Assembly (NCBI GenBank): GCA_903854805.1
Contig: CAINXK010000339.1
Coordinates: 1-9,492, forward strand
DNA: 9,492 nucleotides
DNA from: an uncultured Anaerolineae bacterium
GTDB lineage: Bacteria; Chloroflexota; Anaerolineae; Anaerolineales; Villigracilaceae
Direction of reading: 5' to 3'
Shown here: piece by piece, positions 6,508 through 9,492 of the stretch
How positions within the stretch are numbered: the stretch's first letter is position 1
How the letters are laid out: each line of letters begins with the position of its first letter
The notes under the pieces: generated by a model
The model's input: the letters and a program-made list of their open reading frames with translations, nothing else
The model's database searches: none
What the model was told of the DNA's origin: nothing
Made by a program: the position numbers and the translations under genes

Positions 6508-7671
6508 TTAGGGTTTTGGCGTTGCTTCTGGTGCTACACCCTGCCAGGAAAACACTCGTTGCGTGGAGTTTTCTCCTGCGTTATCCCAGATGGGCTGGCC
6601 CTGGTCATCTGTGCCGGTCTGCCGGACAGTTGATATAAACCATCTGAAAATATGTGGGGTGTTGTCTTTTGGTCGGAAGGAAACCGGGACGATGAATTTC
6701 GTGTCGCTGGCATAGTCAATCAGGCGACGTCCCTGGCCTTCGGTTACATCTTCGATGGTGATGATGTAAGCTTCATTATCCCGCAAGGTACCGATGGATG
6801 CCCATTGGAGCGTGATATTATCGTTTGCCAGTGTAAAGGATGCGCCATCGGCAGGTAGTAACAGGTTCGCGGCCGGATAAGGCGGCGGGATGGTGGCTGT
6901 GGGGGTTGGGCCTGGTGTTGCCGCGCGTTCACATAGCGGCACCGTCAGGTTCATTCCAAGGAAAACGGTATCAGTGCTCAGCCCATTGTAAGCTTTGATG
7001 GCATCGCCTGGAACGGCATAGTTTGCTGAAATAGTACCCAGTGTATCGCCGTCTTGAACGGTGTAGGTGACTTTTTCGCAGGCTGCCAGGGTGGCTTGGG
7101 CCGCTTCGAGGGTTGCAGTGGCTTCTGGGAGTGGGGTTGGGGTGGGGTAGGGTATTTTAATTGCCTGCCCAATCGACAGCGTGTTGCAGGCTACTGGAAG
7201 GTTATTCAGGATGATGATACTCTGAACCGACACGCCAAAACTGACTGCGATGGATGTGCAGGTATCACCGGCGGCGATGGTGTAATCATGAGGCGGTTGG
7301 GTTGTGGCAGTTGGTACCGGAGTGGATGTGGCTGCTTCAGTGAATACCACTGTCACTGTCGGGGTCGGAGTATTGGTTGGTGTGCCTTGTGCTGCGCCGG
7401 CGGCTGAAGGGCTGCTACCGGTCATGCGCATCACAAAAAACACAAGTGCTGCGCCTACGATCAGGAACAAGGCCAGCAATCCGAGCACAGTAGGTAGACT
7501 GAGTGTGATCTCGGGCATGCGGCTGGCCTGTGTGGATGCAGGTTTTTTGGCTTCCACCGTCAGGCTGAGTTCCGTGCCACACACAAGACAACGAGTGGCA
7601 TTTTCCGCCAGTCGTGTGCCACAGGTGGGACAAATTTTTGTATTGGGGGTTGATGTGGTTTCTGGACTCAT
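6508..7671 (-). CDS. Zinc-ribbon, single-pass membrane protein with two external LysM domains
   Basis: The gene encodes 387 residues. In order: a zinc ribbon with CPTCG (Cys14, Cys17) and CLVCG (Cys28, Cys31); one hydrophobic segment at about 59-81 after a charged stretch; a Thr/Pro-rich linker (about 95-127); LysM 1 (about 129-174); a second Thr/Pro/Ala linker; LysM 2 (about 202-246); another linker; and a C-terminal beta-rich, Ig/Fn3-like region (about 268-376, with ITLQW and IFRWFIS). There is no cleavable signal peptide. The predicted topology is ribbon inside, LysM outside, anchored by the internal segment. LysM domains generally bind peptidoglycan or related N-acetylglucosamine polymers, so a cell-envelope role is likely, but the ligand is unknown. 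LysM 1 contains Cys138 and Cys162, and Cys198 and Cys247 bracket LysM 2, which suggests two disulfides. The architecture is characteristic of Anaerolineae; no enzymatic domain is seen. The ATG has no Shine-Dalgarno and lies 10 bases after a TATAAT, suggesting leaderless translation. The zinc ribbon supports this start over Met52. Confidence 0.85.
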   Translation of the reverse strand: MSPETTSTPNTKICPTCGTRLAENATRCLVCGTELSLTVEAKKPASTQASRMPEITLSLPTVLGLLALFLIVGAALVFFVMRMTGSSPSAAGAAQGTPTNTPTPTVTVVFTEAATSTPVPTATTQPPHDYTIAAGDTCTSIAVSFGVSVQSIIILNNLPVACNTLSIGQAIKIPYPTPTPLPEATATLEAAQATLAACEKVTYTVQDGDTLGTISANYAVPGDAIKAYNGLSTDTVFLGMNLTVPLCERAATPGPTPTATIPPPYPAANLLLPADGASFTLANDNITLQWASIGTLRDNEAYIITIEDVTEGQGRRLIDYASDTKFIVPVSFRPKDNTPHIFRWFISTVRQTGTDDQGQPIWDNAGENSTQRVFSWQGVAPEATPKP

Positions 7672-7681
7672 ACAATCGAAA

Positions 7682-7690
7682 ATTATACCA
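7682..7690 (-). promoter_or_regulatory. Extended -10 promoter of the LysM gene, predicting a leaderless mRNA
   Basis: The minus strand reads TGGTATAAT here, a perfect TATAAT with the TG of an extended -10. Only 10 bases lie between it and the ATG at 7671, so transcription should begin about 3-5 bases before the start codon, leaving no room for a ribosome site. No good -35 is present at 16-18 bases. Confidence 0.65.
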
Positions 7691-7710
7691 TGCTAAAAAG
7701 AACACTTTTC

Positions 7711-7760
7711 ATGCACGTTGTCAAACGGAAATGAGCTGGGGTGCATATGCCCGTGTGCAC
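7711..7760. promoter_or_regulatory. GTGCAY motif cluster in the divergent promoter region
   Basis: Three related sites lie close together: ATGCAC at 7711-7716 (GTGCAT on the minus strand), GTGCAT at 7741-7746, and the palindrome GTGCAC at 7755-7760. The first two form an inverted pair 30 bases apart, and GCATATGC (7743-7750) is itself an 8-bp palindrome. This could be an operator for a regulator of the LysM and/or E1 genes, but six-base motifs are short and chance is not excluded. I see no gene in the rest of the 7672-7944 region, which otherwise holds only the two -10 elements. Confidence 0.25.
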
Positions 7761-7926
7761 ATTATAAGGGCAGTTTTACATTTCTGGTTGAGCCGGCGGG
7801 ATATTGTAACTTTTAGGGGCAGTGACGATTTCATTTGCGTTGACGAAAAAAATCTAAAATGTCATCGTGTGTTACTATCCTTCTTTGCTGAGAATAGCTG
7901 TATTAATGCTTTCGTGTTGTGTACTC

Positions 7927-7935
7927 TGCTATAAT
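7927..7935 (+). promoter_or_regulatory. Extended -10 promoter of the E1 alpha gene, predicting a leaderless mRNA
   Basis: TGCTATAAT, a perfect TATAAT with an extended-10 TG, ends 9 bases before the ATG at 7945. The start site would fall about 1-3 bases before the ATG. There is no Shine-Dalgarno in the intervening TCACGCTCG and no good -35. The arrangement mirrors that of the divergent LysM gene. Confidence 0.65.
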
Positions 7936-7944
7936 TCACGCTCG

Positions 7945-8859
7945 ATGAACTTAAATTACGATCTTTATCGTAGCATGCTGCTTATTCGCCGCTTTGAAGA
8001 GCGCGCTCTGGCCGAATTTTCTGCCGGAAAACTGTTCGGCACCACGCACGCTTATATCGGCCAGGAAGCCGATGCAGCGGCCATTTTCTCTGTGGCTGGT
8101 TCAGATGATATAGTCTGGAGTAATCATCGCTGTCACGGCCATTTTTTGGCTTATGGGGGCGATCCTTATGGGCTTGCAGCTGAGCTGATGGGGAAGGCTA
8201 CTGGTCTGGTTGGCGGGAGAGGTGGCAGTCAGCATATTCAGTGGCGTAATTTTTATTCCAACGGCATTCAGGGTGGTATCGTTCCGGTGGCCACCGGGAT
8301 GGCTTTGGCGCAAAAAGTACAAAAAACGGGCAATATCACCATGGTGTTTATAGGGGATGGCACTCTTGGCGAAGGTGCGCTTTACGAAAGCCTCAATATT
8401 GCCGCGCTTTGGGCACTGCCGGTTTTATTTATTGTCGAAGAAAATCGCTTTGCTCAGACCACCCCACTTGAGAAGGGCGTTAGTGGTTCCATTCCCGCCC
8501 GTTTTGAAGCCTTCGGAATAAAGACTTATGAACTGGATTCGAGTGACGTGCTTTTGCTGCGTACTGTTGCAGAAGCAGGTTTTCAATTTGTGCGAGAAAA
8601 TTGTGCTCCAGCAGCCCTGGTATTGCACACCTATCGTTTTTCAGCCCATAGTAAAGGGGACGATCCTCGGGATAGGGAAACGATCGCCAAAATGCGCGCC
8701 CAATTTGACCCGTTGAGTATCCATGCGCCGCGTCTTGCCTCTGCCGAACTGGGGCAAGCTGAATCCGATGTCTCTGCTGTCATTGATGCAGCTTTTACAA
8801 GTGCTTATGCTGATTTGTTTCCATTGTTAACTGAAAGCAGCACCCAGGGAGATTGGTAA
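7945..8859 (+). CDS. 2-oxoacid (pyruvate/acetoin-type) dehydrogenase E1 alpha subunit
   Basis: This is the alpha half of a thiamine-diphosphate E1 that decarboxylates a 2-oxoacid and passes the acyl group to a lipoyl E2. The chosen start at 7945 gives 304 residues, slightly short for the family; it follows directly on a -10 element and begins with the typical LYRSMLLIRRFEE helix. A GTG at 7867 in the same frame would add 26 residues translated across the promoter and is rejected. Motifs include THAYIGQEA (34-42), SNHRCHGHFLAYGGD (59-73, with His61 and His64), GKATGLVGGRGGSQH (83-97), the ThDP-Mg motif from GDG at 137-139 to Asn167 (EENRFAQTTP), and the loop RFSAHSKGDDPRDRE (231-245). HRCHGH has Cys where many relatives have Gly. 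Substrate cannot be set from sequence alone: pyruvate, acetoin and branched-chain 2-oxoacids are all possible. The beta subunit follows after 44 bases. Confidence 0.88.
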   Translation: MNLNYDLYRSMLLIRRFEERALAEFSAGKLFGTTHAYIGQEADAAAIFSVAGSDDIVWSNHRCHGHFLAYGGDPYGLAAELMGKATGLVGGRGGSQHIQWRNFYSNGIQGGIVPVATGMALAQKVQKTGNITMVFIGDGTLGEGALYESLNIAALWALPVLFIVEENRFAQTTPLEKGVSGSIPARFEAFGIKTYELDSSDVLLLRTVAEAGFQFVRENCAPAALVLHTYRFSAHSKGDDPRDRETIAKMRAQFDPLSIHAPRLASAELGQAESDVSAVIDAAFTSAYADLFPLLTESSTQGDW

Positions 8860-8888
8860 CCAGGTGGTGCTGATTCCAAAATTACCTG

Positions 8889-8894
8889 TATACC
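8889..8894 (+). promoter_or_regulatory. Possible internal -10 element before the E1 beta gene
   Basis: TATACC, preceded directly by TG, ends 9 bases before the E1 beta ATG, the same distance as for the E1 alpha gene. It matches TATAAT at four of six positions and no -35 is clear. E1 beta also lacks a Shine-Dalgarno, so either a leaderless internal transcript or reinitiation after E1 alpha is possible. Confidence 0.2.
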
Positions 8895-8903
8895 TCTTAC
8901 TTT

Positions 8904-9492
8904 ATGCCAACAGTTCTCGAACGACTTAATTTTGCTTTACAACACGTTATGGAAACCGATGAACGGGTTTATTTGCTCGGCGAGGATATTCTCGATCCGT
9001 ATGGGGGTGCTTTCAAAGTCACCCGCGGACTTTCCAGCCGGTTTCCGGAAAGAGTCCTGACGACACCCATCTCTGAATCGGCTATTGTCGGTATTTGCAA
9101 TGGCATGGCCATGCGTGGGCTTCGCCCAGTCGCTGAAATTATGTTTGGCGATTTCGTTACACTTACAGCCGATCAACTTATCAACCATGCTGCCAAATTT
9201 CGTTGGATGTACAACGATCAGGTGCGGGTCCCGGTCGTCGTACGCGCGCCGATGGGTGGGCGGCGTGGCTATGGTCCGACACACTCCCAGTCACTTGAAA
9301 AAATATTTTTAGGGATACCAGGTCTGCGTGTCATCGCTCCAAATACGCTCTCTGACCCGGCTGGCTTACTCGAATCCGCCATTCTCCAGGACGAAGGCCC
9401 AATCCTGTTTGTTGAGCACAAATTACTGTATACCTGCGCCGTGCTCGAACCCGGAAAGGGTGATCTGGTCGATTTCGATATTGAAAATATTG
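8904..9492 (+). CDS. 2-oxoacid dehydrogenase E1 beta subunit (3' end outside window)
   Basis: This is the beta half of the ThDP-dependent E1. The frame runs from ATG 8904 to the window edge without a stop, giving the first 196 residues of an expected 320-340. Motifs are LGEDILDPYGGAFKVTRGL (25-43), TPISESAIVGICNGMAMRG (54-72) with Glu58 as the expected ThDP-activating glutamate, FGDFVTLTADQLINHAAKFR (81-100), and the PMGGRRGYGPTHSQSLE stretch (116-132) with His127. These match the E1 beta family closely. The gene begins 44 bases after the E1 alpha stop. No Shine-Dalgarno precedes it, and the upstream frame is closed by TGA at 8871, so 8904 is the first usable ATG. With E1 alpha it forms the alpha2beta2 E1; lipoyl E2 and E3 genes would be expected downstream but lie outside this window. 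Confidence 0.9.
   Translation, partial: MPTVLERLNFALQHVMETDERVYLLGEDILDPYGGAFKVTRGLSSRFPERVLTTPISESAIVGICNGMAMRGLRPVAEIMFGDFVTLTADQLINHAAKFRWMYNDQVRVPVVVRAPMGGRRGYGPTHSQSLEKIFLGIPGLRVIAPNTLSDPAGLLESAILQDEGPILFVEHKLLYTCAVLEPGKGDLVDFDIENI

Noticed and set aside
7100..7400. GGTNGG-rich low-complexity stretches that resemble a DNA repeat
   Set aside because: They encode the Thr/Pro-rich linkers of the LysM protein; the repetition follows from the amino acid composition and has no regular unit.
7719..7724. TTGACA on the minus strand as a -35 for the LysM gene
   Set aside because: It is 31 bases from the TATAAT, too far for a -35, and nothing resembling a -10 lies 16-18 bases downstream of it.
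7304..7934. Plus-strand open frames at 7304-7696 and 7614-7934
   Set aside because: The first is the complement of the Thr/Pro-rich linker and zinc ribbon of the LysM gene; the second has no recognisable motif and runs from inside that gene through the divergent promoter region.
7867..7944. N-terminal extension of E1 alpha from GTG 7867, which looks like a hydrophobic signal peptide
   Set aside because: It crosses the TGCTATAAT promoter, has no counterpart in E1 alpha proteins, which are cytosolic, and has no Shine-Dalgarno.

Overview
This 9.5 kb window reads as ordinary chromosome from a free-living bacterium, most likely an anaerobic or facultative member of the Chloroflexota (Anaerolineae-like). 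That placement is inferred. It rests mainly on one membrane protein that joins an N-terminal zinc ribbon, a single membrane segment, Thr/Pro-rich linkers and two cysteine-containing LysM domains, a style common in Anaerolineae. An LDH-like malate dehydrogenase beside a eukaryote-type citrate synthase is compatible with it. No RNA genes, mobile elements, CRISPR arrays, prophage genes or origin features were seen.

Layout. Positions 1-167 hold the C-terminal end of an unidentified plus-strand gene. Thioredoxin reductase follows (318-1295), then malate dehydrogenase (1468-2403) and a mitochondrial-type citrate synthase (2461-3777), all on the plus strand. A 17-bp perfect inverted repeat (3791-3829) ends this run and also ends the opposing minus-strand unit: methylglyoxal synthase (5939-6409) followed after 21 nt by oligopeptidase B (3848-5917). 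Upstream of that, a separate minus-strand gene encodes the zinc-ribbon/LysM membrane protein (6508-7671), with its own terminator at 6474-6500. A 273-bp divergent intergenic region (7672-7944) separates it from a plus-strand pair for the E1 alpha (7945-8859) and E1 beta (8904 to beyond the window end) subunits of a 2-oxoacid dehydrogenase complex of the pyruvate/acetoin/branched-chain type.

How the genes fit together. If the E1 pair acts on pyruvate, it supplies acetyl-CoA, malate dehydrogenase supplies oxaloacetate, and citrate synthase condenses the two, so much of the window is entry into the TCA cycle. Methylglyoxal synthase is a phosphate-sensitive bypass from dihydroxyacetone phosphate. 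Thioredoxin reductase maintains cytosolic thiol redox. Oligopeptidase B trims peptides after basic residues.

The most interesting signals are regulatory. (1) Both divergent genes around 7672-7944 have a TGnTATAAT extended -10 ending only 9-10 nt before the ATG and no Shine-Dalgarno sequence, which predicts leaderless or near-leaderless mRNAs. (2) Between mdh and the citrate synthase gene there is a 14-codon ORF with its own Shine-Dalgarno. It sits in a hairpin and its stop overlaps the citrate synthase start as ATGA. A CTCCT element between the two ribosome sites could pair with either one. No clearly new multi-gene system is visible; the enzyme genes are familiar families with intact catalytic residues.
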